Source: Hemerocallis citrina
Taxonomy: Eukaryota > Streptophyta > Magnoliopsida > Asparagales > Asphodelaceae
DNA: 64,000 bases
Reading direction: 5' to 3'
NCBI GenBank assembly: GCA_017893485.1
Contig: CM030365.1
Span: 47,052,458 to 47,116,457 of the forward strand
In this document: positions 23,734 to 36,516 of the stretch, one piece after another
Numbering within the stretch: position 1 is the stretch's first letter
Layout of the letters: every line of letters starts with the position of its first letter
Program-made: the position numbers and the translations under genes
Notes under the pieces: model-generated
Told to the model about the DNA's origin: nothing
The model's input: the letters and a program-made list of their open reading frames with translations, nothing else
The model's database searches: none

Positions 23734-26700
23734 TGTAATACCCTGATTTTTCAATTAATGAGAAATTATTTATTTTGCACGTGTTGTGCACGTGCAATAT
23801 TTTTTTGGATTATTTTATCATGATGTGTATGTTTAAATATAATTTTCTCAAATTATTTTAGTACAAAAAGCCTTCTTTAAAAGCCTTATTTGATTTAACT
23901 AAAAAGCCTTTTCTTTAAAAAGCCCAAAAGCATTTTTTTTAATTATTTTTATAAAATTATTTTGGCCCAAAAAGAAAGCCCATGAATTAATTTATTTTAA
24001 TTAAACTTGTCATGTAGAAGACTTTTTTTAAACAAAATTATTTTTATACAATTTTAGAATGTACAAATTTGGCCTAGTTGCATGCACGTGCACTACACGT
24101 ACACGTGCATTGCACATTTCTTTTGCTTGGCCGGGTAGCATTCTTTTGGAGGGAAAGTTGAATTTTTGGTGTGGAGAACATGGGGGTAGTTTCAAGGAGG
24201 TGGGTAGTTTTCCTAACTCCTACTTGAATCTAAGCCTTTCATTTTGCAACCACCAAGATGATCTTAGCCCTCCATTCCCCTCATTTTTTAGTATAAATAC
24301 CCCCTTTCTCATGGCTAATTTTTCATATGCAAAGTGTAATTTCTAAAGCTATAGTAATATATTGTGAGAGTTATAAAAGATAAGAGAGTGTGTGGTTCTT
24401 TGGTTGCTTGGAGCTTTCGGCCAAGGAGGGAAGCATTCGGCTAGGGTAGCAATCGGCCAAGGAGGGAAGCTTTCGGCTAGGGCTTGGGAGCTTGGAAGTG
24501 GTGCACTCTTTTGGCTAGGAGGAGGTGTTCTCATCTACTAGGGCTTATTGCTTTTGTGTTCTCTCCATTAAGGTGGGTAAAACAATTCATGTTTCTAATA
24601 TAGGGTTCATGCTAGTTATATTGATAACACTATACATGGAAAATACTAATAAGAGACCACTCTAATTAAAAAGTAGTATGTGAATGGCTTAGAATGATGT
24701 GATTAATTGTGTATGTGAATTGCTTGCATGAAATTATACCATATGAAGCACTTTCTATGATTACTTAGTTTAATTGAATAATGATGCAATGTGATTAGCA
24801 TGAGGTGTGAAAATCTTTATTAATTACTTGCAAATTGTGTGGTTGAGACATGACAATTGATAAAGATAATACCACTATGGAATTTGAATAGAAAAGTATA
24901 TTGAATGCTTTGAATTCATGTGTAGAAGTGGCATAAATGAACCAAAGAATTGCTTGTTGTCATCAATTTAGAAATATACCAAACTTAGTAATTGTTGAGT
25001 TTCACCTATTCATGTGCTATATGAATTCTTTGGCTAGTATGAGTATGGGAAAATCCAAGTTGTATTGTGTTGTGAATGTAGCTTAATAACTAGTAAATTA
25101 TCATGGAAAATTTTGGGATAAAAGAGAGATTAGAAGATCAATCGATTCTTTTCAATGTCGAAAATAAAAGATTTGCTAGTTTTAATTAAAATAATTAATT
25201 TGGGTGGAGAAAATGTGTTTTTAGTACAAAAATTTATTTTTACACTTACTGTTTTGAAGATGGAATAAAGAAGATTAAATCTGGAATTTTTCAGTGGTTT
25301 ATATAAAGGCAATATGAATCAAATTGTTTTGAACATCGAGTTGATTTCTAAAAACAGTGTGAATATGAGTCTAATGGGTTTTAACCCATACTGTGACAAC
25401 CTGAGCCAGTGGCTCAGGCGGTCGGTGACTCAGTTCGGTTTCCCCGAGCGGTGTGGTTCGAAACCCGGCCTCCCCATCTTTTTAATTGACTGTGTATATA
25501 TATATATGAACAGCGAAGTGATAGCATATATACTTAATCGCCCTCTTCTAATCGCTAGCACCGATTGGCCTATCGGCGGGTGCTCTGGCCTTCTTCTCTA
25601 CTGTGCTGGGTTCGAATCCTTCCCCTAGCACTTAGGGAAAAATATTTTTTTGTGAGATTTTGATGTCCAAAAAATGTGAGAAAAATATGGTAATTTTCAT
25701 AAAAATACAAGGAATTTTATGGGATTGGTTTGGGTATTATTTGAAGAAAATATAATATAGTTTGTGAACAAATAGTATAGTAAAGCTATGGTTCTAAAAT
25801 ACATACTTATGAAAATTTACACTTTATAAGGATATATTGAAATGAATTTATTTTGTGGTGTGACATGATATTATCAATTTTCACTTGAGGATATTGTGCA
25901 AAATGTAAAGTATGGGTGTTTAATTATAAGTGCATGAGTGCATTGTATGATATTGGAAATTTAGAAATCATGTTGATGAAATTGTTGGCCATGAATATGA
26001 ATTTTTATGAGTTATAAGTATTCACTATGGACTTGTGAACAAAGAGCAATCATGAATAAGAAAGAATATGAAATTGTGACATGAAAGTGGTTATGACTTA
26101 AAGATTGTGAAATGAAATTTGAAATAGAGTAGCTAAGTCTCCCCGGCATTGAGAAAGATGAATTGAATTGAAATTAGACCAAGGTTGGTCATGTTGAAAC
26201 AAATGAATAAGTCCGGTTGATGGAGAGGCTAACTCTAGTGATTATTTTGTTCATGATTTTTAAATAAAACTAAGGACTAGTACATAGTGGAGATGTGATG
26301 AAAGTAGAAGAAAAACACGAGTATGAGGGCCAACGGATAGCGGTGTGAGAGCGATTCACAGGTTGCCTGCTTGATGCGTCAAGACAGTGCGTGGGCGCTA
26401 CTCCGGAATTATCGTCCCGGTGGCGACGCTCGTGGGATGTTCGAGTGGCTATGGGTGGTGCCATTGTTCCATGGCGGAGGCTGAATTGTCCATAGGTTGC
26501 CTGCTCGATGCGTCGTGACAGTGCGTGGGATTCCCCTCCAGGCTGCCTGGACATGGGCTCATAGATCATAGGACATCTAAGACACTACCGTAGTTACAGT
26601 AGTAGTTTAAGGCATAACGGGGGATTGAACCCTATAAAGATGAAGAACGAATAAGGGCTTGCCCTCGGACCTATGTAGTATGGGATGCATAGAATCCGAA

Positions 26701-27156
26701 CAAGTGTGCATTAGCGTCATGTAACATAATTAACTGCATTAAGGACTAAGTGCACAATCACAACACGACATCAATAGGGTAGTCCCTTTAGTTTGAAATG
26801 TGACAAGTTTGTGTTTGCTAAATATGAATTGTTAAGTTATACTATTTCCGGCAAGCGAGGACGGCCGTGTATAATGATCGTCGGTTGAATAAACTGACGT
26901 ACCCACAGTCTAACATGCAGGTAAATGTCATGCTAAAGATTAAAGAAGATTTGGATGCTTAAAGATTTTATCAAGCTGTTATACTTGTATTTAATTGTTG
27001 TATTTTATTTCCGCTGTGCAAAAGAAAGATGTAAATTTGATGTAAACTCTGATGTATGATGAAAAGTTTTTATTTCCCTGTAAAAGTGTACTAAGAAAGT
27101 GAAAAGATCCTGTAGAACATCTCGAATTCAGTGTATTTGGGATTCGGGGCGTTACA
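23734..27156 (+). repeat. Element T 3' LTR
   Basis: 3423 bp, the same length as the 5' LTR at an offset of 7565 bp. Only two substitutions were noticed (24108 and 25091). TATA box at 24292-24299; tRNA-like modules at 25400-25625. Confidence 0.95.
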
Positions 27157-27161
27157 GAAGG
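27157..27161 (+). other. Target-site duplication of element T, right
   Basis: GAAGG, matching 16164-16168. After it the sequence of element B resumes. Confidence 0.9.
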
Positions 27162-28008
27162 GGAGCACAGTGTGACTGCAGTGCTGTCGAGGCATCACGA
27201 TGTCTGGAAAGGGCGATGCTACTGTGGACTGGCCCTGGCTGTCTGCGGAGATGGCAAGGAAGAGAGCACACTGGCGCAAATCTGCAGTGGCGGCTGTCGA
27301 TGGCGCTGCAGTTGCGCCGAGGGGAGATGGAGTGTTCGTGGAGGTGAACAGGAGGAGGGAGAGATCGGAAGAAGAAGAGATGAGCGGGAGCAGCAGATGA
27401 GCAGGGTTCGGGAGGATGAGGAAGTTGCGGCTGTATGGAGAAGGGAAGATGAACGGTTGTGGGCTGCATATATATATGGGATGGGATATTATATAGGTAT
27501 AGGATTAGGGTTAGGTTGTGAACGGGTGGGTTTAGTATTTAAATGGGTATAAGGTATTAAAACGGGTAGGCTGATGGGTTAAGGGATAACGGGTTAGGTG
27601 GGTTATTGGGTAGTTAGGGTAATTTTAAATGAATTAAATTTTTTTTTAAAAAATGGGTTTGGGTTTTAAATAAAAATTCAATAAGAAAATATAATTTTAT
27701 AAACTAATATAATTTGCATTAAAAGTATAGAGTCTATAAGTACAAATATAATTAAAACATAAAATGGATTTTTAATAAACATTCAAAAACAACAACAATA
27801 ACAATAATAATAATGAGATTTTTATTACGATATAAAATCACAGAAAATAGTTACAGATAAATTCATTTGATCGAAAATAGATTTTAAAATAGAAGATCCA
27901 AAAAAATACATTTTGACAAAAGAATTTGAAAACCGAAAAAATAATTTGCAAAATTTTTTAAAATACAGAAATACACAAAAATACATTTTTGGGAAAACAG
28001 GGGTTACA

Positions 28009-30799
28009 TTCACGGTATAACAATGAATTTAATAAACAATAAAGTCGATGGCAATGAACAATGGCAAAATGGTAACAATGCAATGTGCAATAATGATGAT
28101 CGATAACGATGATAATAAACGATAACAATAACAGTAAACAACAACAATAACACTGTTCAATAACGATGGCAAAATGTAATGACAATGCGATGAAGTCTTA
28201 AGTCCATTATTCATTTTTAATCCTAACTAATGCACGTACTACTACATCCCATACTACAGGTTCGATGCATACAATCAATTTCGTTTAGACTAAGGTGGTA
28301 GATTCTACAGGTCATATACTCGGCACGATAACAATAGCAATTTCTTACACAATAACGATAACAATAGTCGGCACAATAATCCTAAAATAATACACGATGA
28401 ATTGGGATACTGTGTTCAGTAATCAAACAATAAATCGATAGCACTAGCTGAAACAATATTTTGGGAAACAAAGCCCACATTCCCGAGTACAGTCACTATA
28501 TTATCAACTACCCTAGTCAACTCTTAACCCCGGCTTGATTAACATTCTTTATTCAATTAACATGCAACACTAATAGGGAACAATAGACATAGAAATATCA
28601 ATGGAAAGTGATAATGCGATTAATAAGGGACACTAGAATGATGACAACACAACCCTAAGATCATGCAATGACTCGATACAATCAAATACACCAAATTCAA
28701 CATTATAGATTCAATAATATATTATTAAACGTAGAAACCCAATTCTGGACAGCAGTAGGTTGCTGTTCCAAAATCAGAATTTCCGTTGCTACAGAATAGA
28801 AAATGTGGATACGTCTAGAAACTAGACTCCTGTCCGGTCCCAACGCATATTTAAAGTCCAAATTCCGACAACAGTAGCTAGGTGAATTTCAGTGTTCTTT
28901 ACAGGTTATCGTTTCTGGCTGGTTATCAGTGTCAACTAGTTTCAGTTGTAACTGCAGTAAATATTCATTTTAAAAATCAGCAAAAATAATTTTTATTACC
29001 CTAAGCATGTTGGCTATCAATCTGGAAATTGTCATGGTAATATTTGATCATTAGTTCACCTAATTCATCAGTTTAACATGGTATGTACATAAATCTGAAA
29101 ATACAGCGCAGCAGCAGTAAAAAGGTCATAACTTATGCAATATAAGTAGGAATTCACAAATTCTGGATGTTCTGGAAACTAGAAACATGGGGCTACGTTT
29201 CATATTTAGGAAGTTGTTGATTTTGGTGACATTATCAAGGTCAAAACAGTATGGTAATGTTCTGGTTGGCAATAAATTTCAGGGTTTCAACATATTCTTC
29301 ATGAATAAAATAATTAAAATCTTATGAACGATGAATTGGGGGTTAACAATCATGAATCGCAGCAAGTTACATCTAAAAGAACAAGGTATTAAAATGTATA
29401 ATGTCCACAATCTTACTAATCACAATCAACTAACACACTAACATCAATCATATAAGCAATCAATACTAGTATGCAATCTACAATTGTTGCATAATGTCAT
29501 GACATGAAATACAATAGTAATCCCTATTCCTATATTCAATAATTAATTACATGTATGCATTAAAAATCACTATAGATTGGAGGCAAAAGACGGCACGAAG
29601 TCAAGACTACTATTTGGATTCGCTCGTATAAATCCGTAGTATCCCAACGATAGATAACAATAACAATATACGATAATAAATAGGGATCTACTTGTGGGAT
29701 TCAATAAATAGTCTCGAGCACGATATAATACAATTCGAGAGTGAGATGAGTTGCCTTTAGGACGACGTTAGATCCGATATAGGGAATAACAGGATTAGGA
29801 TCCCGGGGACAATCCAAAACACGTGCGAGCTACGTGCAAAACAGCAACATAGTAACACCTAAATAGCGGATCAGTAAGCACACACGGATCCCAAAGCAAA
29901 ATAGCAAACTCCAACTTTCTTCATACAAACAGCAAACAGTAAGAGCAGAGCCCCTCTACTCAACACAACAGCAAGCACCAAGGCACCGACTGTGCCTCTT
30001 CCTCGATTTCGACAGAGAGAGAAAAAGGGCGGGAGAGGGGACGGCGACCACGGAAGTTAGGGGCGACGGCGGCAGCGACCATGGCAGAGGCGACGATGAG
30101 GTTAGTGGCAAAAGTGGTGATGGGAACGGCGGTGGAAGGCGATGGCGACGATGGCAATGGGTGTGGTGAAGTTGGGTTTCAGCAGAGTTGAAGACGATGG
30201 GTTGATGGCGACGAGGACGGAGATGAGAGGATGAAGGTGGTCGGAGACAGGATCGGAGCGGCTAAGGGGCTCGGCGGATGGGTAAACAGGGAGAGAGAGT
30301 GGGAAGGGATGAATAGTAATGGGGTGTAGGGGGTGAACAGTGCGGGGGTTAGGGTTTGCGCAGTAGTGGAGTTTTTTTGGGAGAAGATGAAGGGTTTGGC
30401 TGTATAAAGAAGAGAGAGAGAGAGATACGGGGATTTGGGATCGTGAGAAGTAAATATCTGGGAGTTCTGTTCGTGGAGATATGGAGTAGTTTTGGGTTAG
30501 TTGGTTTGGGTGCAAGATCCAATAGGAGGTGGGTATAGGGTTTGGTACAATATGGGTCAAATAGGAGGACCATTCTCAACCCAACAAGACAATAGACAAT
30601 TTTATGAAATTAAATTTGAATTTGGAAAAGGAGAAGTAAGATTCAAATAATCAAACTGAGATTAAGGATAAACATGAATACTATTCGAATTGATATTATT
30701 CGATTACAATAATGAAACAAAATGAAATGTTATAGGATTATAAAAGATATTACAATGGGAATCAACAATAAAAGGGGAAAAATGAAAACGGGAGTTACA
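28009..30799 (-). repeat. Element A 5' LTR, second piece
   Basis: It continues the LTR broken at 13158 and aligns along its length with 3390-6167, ending GGGAGTTACA at 30799. It has a (GA)n run near 30413-30425. The minus ORFs at 30102-30579 correspond to those in the other LTR and are not genes. Confidence 0.85.
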
Positions 30800-31079
30800 A
30801 GATTTTACATCTAACCTCATAATACATAAGTTAATAAAAAGTATATAACTGATACATAATCCACTAACCCTACTACAAAGGAAAGTAAAACTGCAAAACT
30901 AAGAAATCCTGGGTATCTTACCTCGCTGATTTTCAGATCGTGCAAAAGGGTCTAAGGACGTCCGCCCTCAGGCAGGGACTCCTCTATCCTCCAAAACAAC
31001 AGGCGTCAACCAGTACTGGTGTGAGTATAATCAACTAGGTTAGTTACTAAAGTAAAATCATATAAAATTCATCACAACA

Positions 31080-31151
31080 GGGCATTTGGTCTAGTGGTAT
31101 GATTCTCGCTTAGGGTGCGAGAGGTCCCGAGTTCAATTCTCGGAATGCCCC
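31080..31151 (+). tRNA. tRNA-Pro (AGG)
   Basis: A 72-nt cloverleaf can be drawn. The acceptor stem pairs GGGCATT with AATGCCC, and the discriminator is C. The D arm is GGTCTAGTGGTATGATT. The anticodon stem pairs CTCGC with GCGAG around the loop TTAGGGT, giving anticodon AGG. The T stem pairs CCGAG with CTCGG around TTCAATT. CCA is not encoded. ACAACA just upstream resembles the CAA start motif of plant tRNA genes, and T runs (31154-31159, 31161-31169) could end Pol III transcription. It lies inside LTR-like sequence but shows no damage. Confidence 0.93.
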
Positions 31152-31440
31152 AATTTTTTGTTTTTTTTTAAAACAACAGGTCTCTCGTTTTTCAAAGTTA
31201 AAGGTACAACATGTCTCTTCTTGTACAGTTATGCTTGCCTTTACGTTCACAAATTTTGTTGTTTACAGTATCATCTTCCGCATTTGATCTTGTTTTTCGT
31301 ACAATCCATTTGTTTCAGTGTTACTGCTCTTTTCTGCAAGGATAAATTTCTAACCCTAACCTTAAAAGAAAGGCAATTTAAAGAACTTACTAACATGATT
31401 ATAAATGAATATCACTAGAAATTAAGCATGAAACGTAATG
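31152..31440. other. Downstream flank of the tRNA gene, unassigned
   Basis: This AT-rich stretch has no counterpart that I can see in element F, although sequence on both sides does. It may have arrived together with the tRNA gene. There is no coding signal; the 86-codon ORF at 31158 looks like chance. Confidence 0.35.
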
Positions 31441-32312
31441 AAAGAAAACTTGATAATATACAAGATGTAATTACTAATCTATAACCAATCCACCATATCA
31501 ACACCACACCCTGTCTGCCATGGAGTCGTGCCTAGGCAGGTAGTTCCCACCATTTCTACAGAAATAGTGGGTGGAAGTTCTTTGACACGATACCACGGTA
31601 AAGATACTCACATTACATCCTTACACTTATTCTCACCATATACTTACCATATTTTAACCATTACTTCAGGTAATATATAACACCACCCCTCAACATAGTT
31701 TGGAGAATATAACACCGCACCCCAGATAAACTGGGTAATAAATACCACACCCCACATATTTTCCATTTCTTTATCTTCATTAAGTTGATATATACATTTG
31801 CATCACCAATTCCCCTTTCCCTGACTATATAATCATTTCCTTTTCTTTTTATCAATTTCAACTCGCACTTTTCTCTAGGATTTTGCATCGATGAGTAATT
31901 CTTCGACACAATTCCTAAGGCTTACCAATTTCATATTATATCTTATTTTTACTTTCATATTCATTCTCATCTCATAATACAACTCACCTTTAAAATTTCC
32001 ACTTTTCTCACATAAATACTCATTTTATTAATTTATTGATCAATGCCAACATAATCGTCAAAGTGAAGCAGATAGCCCAGTAAAATAAACACATAGATCG
32101 ATGCTTACATAGAGTCTTACACATCCGAGGCTACGTCTTCCTCCTGGGCCTATACTAGCGAGGGAATACACTGCAACCCATGTGAAACTTGGGTAATATA
32201 CACCGCACCCCAAACATAGTTTGGGTAATATACACCACACTCCAAGCCGATAACTTGAGTAATATATAACACTGCACCCTAAGCCGATAACTTGGGTAAC
32301 ATACACCGCACC

Positions 32313-35300
32313 TGTAACGCCCCGATTTCCCAACACCCGAACCCGTGATACAAGCCAGGATCTTTCCTTCAAATGAGTCTCAACACAACAAAAATCACAG
32401 AAAATTCAAAACTTTTATTACATCAAATTGTTATTACAATGTCCAATGATTACAACAATTATAGTTAATTGGTACAACATGAATATACAAATAAATTGGA
32501 CAGTAACTTTCACTTGGATGCTTCTCGCGGCTTGAGTTTTCCCTCGCACTCCCCAAACTGCAATCCTGCCATTAGACAGACTGTGGGCACGTCAGTGGAA
32601 TACAACTGATGCAATGCTATAAACAGCTATCCTTTCTATGCCATAATATAGCGATTCTAAACCTCAACAACCAATATTTGATGCAAAGGAAAAAGTGATG
32701 TCAAACCAGTGTCGATGTATGCCATAGCCTAATCTAATGTACAAAACAAAGAATGCACAAGATGCACTTACTCTAATGTAATTCATTTGGGAACGTATGC
32801 ATCCCATACTATATACTTTCCCAAAATCAACTTCAATGAAAATGTGTGCATCCCATACTACATACTTTCCAAAGAGTTCACCTCTTCTGATTGTAGGGTT
32901 CGATCCCTCATCATGCATCCTACTCTTGTACTTGTCCTATTCCTAGTAGATTTACCGTGTCTGAGGACGTTGGAGTTATTCAGTCCCGTCTGTTACTACA
33001 GTCACTATAGTGGTGATCGCGTTTGCCACGTAGTACCCGGTGCCTAGACCCCACTCAAAAAGTCGTGACGAACTTACATGTACAAACCCATGCACCCATG
33101 ACGTTAAGATCCACGGGACAGCAGCCCCATGGTCCGTTCGTGTCCACGCACATAAGAACATGACGGCCTCGAGGGTCAAATCCTCCAATCCACCAGGAGT
33201 TTCTCTCCCATTCTTTACCCCGGCTCTTCAGGAATTAACAGATTGAGGTACGAGATTCATGACCTCAATACCTGAGAACACAATCCGTATCCCTACAACA
33301 GGAAAAGTACAACACCTGACTATGGTCTGCTAGTACTAGTGCAAGTCCTTACCAACCAACCAACAATCAATCTAGTTCGAGAACATAATCAAGCTCAAAA
33401 ATACTAAAGCTAGATCAAAACTAGAATCATAGTTAAGAATGAGGTTAATTACACAATTATTATCTGATCATCCGATTTACAATCATTAACTTACTAGGTG
33501 ATCTAGTTCTACCCGGCTAGACAATTTGCTAGGCGATCTAGCAACTAGTCTCTTACCTTACCGTGAGGTCACACCTAGATGTTTTATAACCACTAGTTAA
33601 GTTCTAGTTCATTCTAACTTACTCATTTGAACTTAACCCAACCCGCACTAGGTTCTAACTGGGCTCTCAAGCCCGGCCCACTGCATAGGCCCACGAAGAC
33701 TGGCGAATCGACCACGTCGATCTCTACTGCCCATCACGTTTGGAGTCGCACGCTACCTCGGCCCGAAACAAGTCGCTGCTCCCGCTAATCATCGTTTTCC
33801 ATGTCTTCCTGACAACTGGTAGCTCCTACGATGCCGGAATCCCTCCTTAGACAGTGAGCGCGTCGGTGCCCGATTCGTCGCTCCAACACGTTCGGTGTCA
33901 TGGGTTCCTATCTACCCGCCACAAATTTTATCCATACGGACCAAGTCTTAGGGTCTCACCATTCCATCAAGATGACCCTAATTTCATATACATAGTGTAA
34001 ATCCCAAATTGAGGCATCGTGAATGGGGGGAAAATCCATCCCAATCCCAATAACAATCACACAATCCATCTATCTCAACTCTTTTCTAGTCAATCACTAA
34101 GGACCTAGAAATAACCATGACATGGCTTAGATGACCTAAATTGGTCTACAATCCTTTCACATCAGTACTCAAGCTGACTAAGGCTCATAAATAACACCTA
34201 CAACGCTCAAATAGTCATAGAAGACTCCATCACCACAATGTCACTTCAAACAGTAAGCTTGGGTTCGGTTCTGACAAAACGAGTACACTACAAAATTATA
34301 TAAAATAGCAAAATGCACCAAATTTTGCATTCCTATGCTTTATGGAAAGCTCTAGGTTTGCTCTACAACTTTATAGTTGAACATTTTCACTAATTCGGAT
34401 GTTAGCAAGCTCCAAAACTTGGTTCTTTAACATGGCAAAATCACTTCCAGAACAGAACACTTTTGCTCAGTGTTAATGGAAATTATCTTATATATACCTA
34501 ATGCTACTAGATTGACATGAAATTTAAGAATCAATCACATAACTTACATTCACAACACATACCCAAAATTCAAGTCATTTCATAAAGTAGATCTTAAGTT
34601 ATGCCCTTTTTATTAACACCCAAAACAGTGCATTCAACAACAGCAGTTCTGTTTATCATTTCGACTAGTCAGTTTGCATGAACTAATTACCATATCTATA
34701 TTGGTCCAAATTGCATGAATTTTGAAACTTAAGCTCTAGAAAAATAATAGAACATCATAAATTAATTTCAAGTCATTCCCATCAGTACACAGTGAGTTCT
34801 AAGTATTTTAATCTACAACAATAACATGCAACAAGATCTGTTCTGTTTTTGAGCAACATGCAAGTTTATATTTTTATTAGTTAGCAAAAAACATAAGAAA
34901 AATCCAGAAAAATTAATGAAGGTTTATGATACATATATGATCATCCCCTAAAAATTTCAGACCAAAATATTAAGTAGTGTTCATGCTATTAACTCCATAC
35001 TGACAGATAAAAATCTGCTTCTTAACAAGGTTATTGTTTTGGTTTCTTTTAGCATAAATCTAGTCTTTAGACTCCTAATCTCATGCATGCATTTAGTTTT
35101 AGACCTCACAAATGATTTACCACTACATTAAAACAAATTTTCAACTACAAAAACAACCAAGAGGTCAGAATCAACCACCGTGAAGATATGAAGAAGAGGT
35201 CCTACAAACTCCTTGCTCCTTCTTTTTTCCTCTAGCTCTCACTTTTTCTCTCCTTTTTCTCTTGGAAAAGTTTCATAACTTTTTGAGATTAGGATAGTGT

Positions 35301-35662
35301 GGGAGAGTTAGATAAAGAGGGGACAAGTGGGAGGAGGTGAGGCCAAGTGTCCAAGTGATTTTTCTAAAACCACTTGCTCTTGTGCTTAGTTTTTGATCCA
35401 TGGTTTTATTTTGGACCATTGGATCATGGATGAGAGAAAATAGAGGGCTATATCTTTGTGCATGCAAAAAGAGTATATTGATTTGTAATTTTAGTAAATA
35501 CAACATAAGTACATTATCATGTACAAGTACAATTTACTCGTATACACATACATATGCATTATAAAATTAATTGGAAATGAAATTCCAAAAATACAATTTT
35601 ATTTATAATAAAAATTTAGTTTTGTTACAAATCAAGTGTAAAAGAGAAATCAGGGTGTTACA
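32313..35662 (-). mobile_element. Element E: gypsy solo LTR
   Basis: It starts TGTAACGCCCCGATTTCC and ends CAGGGTGTTACA. Flanking pentamers are GCACC (32308-32312) and ACACC (35663-35667), one mismatch. Read on the minus strand it shares with element T the CTGACGTNCCCACAGTCT block (32565-32598) and the ATGTAGTATGGGATGCA block (32790-32915, present twice). It is therefore a related LTR family in the opposite orientation. There is no coding region or primer site, so it is a 3.35-kb solo LTR. Confidence 0.8.
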
Positions 35663-36222
35663 ACACCCAAGCCAATAACTCAGGTAATATGAGGTCTAGC
35701 CCAAATCCTATGGATTCTGTTGGCACGGGTAAATCAAAAATTTACTTTTGACCATACATTTATCACATGACTATTTCTTTTCATTCAAACACACCCATAT
35801 GAGTGTAAATAAACATACATCCCATTAATATTACCAATTAAGGTCTATCTATCGATAAAACACGGTTTCGAAGCACATTAATTATATACTCCATTTATCA
35901 CGTGGAATACGCACTTACCTATACTCAGCATTACCCATTACCTTTACCTGCAAATTATACATACACCATGCCATTTGTCACATCATTTGATCATGTATAA
36001 AATCCAATTTATCACTAAAAGCACCAAACATTCAAAACCATGCAAAAACACCACATAACTCCGATTTCAACTATTGAAATTCCATATTTTCTATTAATTC
36101 GAAATCCGGCCATATCCATCAGAATAAACATTGGATAACCCTAAAATTTTAATACAACACAAAATATATCTAGTATAATCATACTCACCTGACGAATCGA
36201 CAGGAATACACCCCACGCTCGC
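35663..36222 (-). repeat. F' LTR-like sequence, second piece
   Basis: The repeat pattern of F' (CCAAGCCAATAACTCAGG) resumes directly after element E. The piece ends at the 8-bp target site of the hAT element (ACGCTCGC, 36215-36222). No genes seen. Confidence 0.6.
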
Positions 36223-36430
36223 TAGGGTTGGCGAACGGGTCGAGAGGGCCAGGCCGGGCCCAACCCGTACGGGTTGGCACCGATGGGGGCGGGCTCGGGC
36301 CGGGTTGCCCACTTATTCGGGCCGGTCTGGGCCGGGCTAAAATTTCATTTAGGTGGCCCGTCCAACCCGTGAACCCTTTAGGGTTCAACCCGGGTTGGGC
36401 CGGGTCGACCCGCGGGTTGGCCCGTTTAAG
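36223..36430. promoter_or_regulatory. hAT subterminal repeat array, left
   Basis: Dense variants of AACCCG, GGGCCGGG and GGGTCGACCCGCGGG in both orientations follow the left terminal repeat. They are likely binding sites for the BED-finger transposase. Confidence 0.6.
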
Positions 36431-36473
36431 TTGGGTTAGATTTTTTTAAAAAATTTTTTTTTTTTGTAGCTTA

Positions 36474-36474
36474 A

Positions 36475-36514
<40 letters not shown>
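36474..36514 (+). repeat. (AAT)n microsatellite
   Basis: About 13 uninterrupted AAT units inside the hAT element. Confidence 0.85.

Positions 36515-36516
<2 letters not shown>

Larger units (their letters stand above)
16169..27156 (+). mobile_element. Element T: young gag-less Ty3/gypsy chromovirus (10,988 bp)
   Basis: Two LTRs of exactly 3423 bp flank a 4.14-kb internal region holding a primer-binding site, a small acidic coiled-coil ORF, an uninterrupted pol and a polypurine tract. The target duplication is a perfect GAAGG. I found only two LTR differences (16543 A versus 24108 C; 17526 C versus 25091 T), about 0.06%, so it inserted very recently. There is no capsid domain and no zinc knuckle anywhere. 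Chromodomain and pol order place it in the Tekay/Del neighbourhood. It must obtain Gag in trans if it moves. Confidence 0.95.
13159..28008 (-). mobile_element. Element B: gypsy solo LTR (split by element T)
   Basis: The two pieces 13159-16168 and 27162-28008 form one LTR of about 3.86 kb, related to the LTRs of elements C and D. Termini are TATCACGCTCC (decayed TGTCACGCCCC) and GGGGTTACA. It is flanked by TTCAC at 13154-13158 and 28009-28013. It contains no coding region or primer site, so it is a solo LTR. A stretch of short degenerate repeats built on CATGTATCA and CAGGTTCATGAATCA lies at 13680-14220. The ORFs at 15811-16189 and 27099-27552 lie in its GC-rich part and look like chance. Confidence 0.85.
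2924..30799 (-). mobile_element. Element A: degenerate Ty3/gypsy chromovirus, with nested insertions
   Basis: On the minus strand the order is 5' LTR (12687-13158 plus 28009-30799), primer-binding site, gag, protease, RT, RNase H, integrase, chromodomain, polypurine tract and 3' LTR (2924-6167). It is interrupted by a copia solo LTR (9458-11012) and by element B (13159-28008), which carries element T. The LTRs are visibly diverged, the ORFs hold stops and frameshifts, and the flanking pentamers (CAATT and AGATT) match only partly, so the insertion is old. The chromodomain and gene order place it near the Tekay/Del group of chromoviruses. Confidence 0.9.
30800..32312 (-). repeat. LTR-like sequence F' (relative of element F), first piece
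   Basis: Read on the minus strand, several blocks match the solo LTR at 50804-55698: the CACACCAG block near 31018 (55044 in F), the GGTAGTTCCCACCATTTC hairpin block at 31535-31580 (53808 and 54588 in F), and the repeated accacaccccaa/cttgggtaatat units at 31670-32312 (53160-54070 in F). It is diverged and interrupted by elements E, G and H. It leaves the window on the right without an end being seen. Confidence 0.6.

Noticed and set aside
27099..27552. Overlapping ORFs of 62-126 codons on both strands
   Set aside because: They lie in the GC-rich part of the element B solo LTR, overlap each other and have no recognisable motif.
32898..32908. Perfect B-box match GGTTCGATCCC in element E
   Set aside because: It falls in the conserved GGGATTGAACCC block of the LTR read on the other strand, has no A box, and is probably not a Pol III unit.
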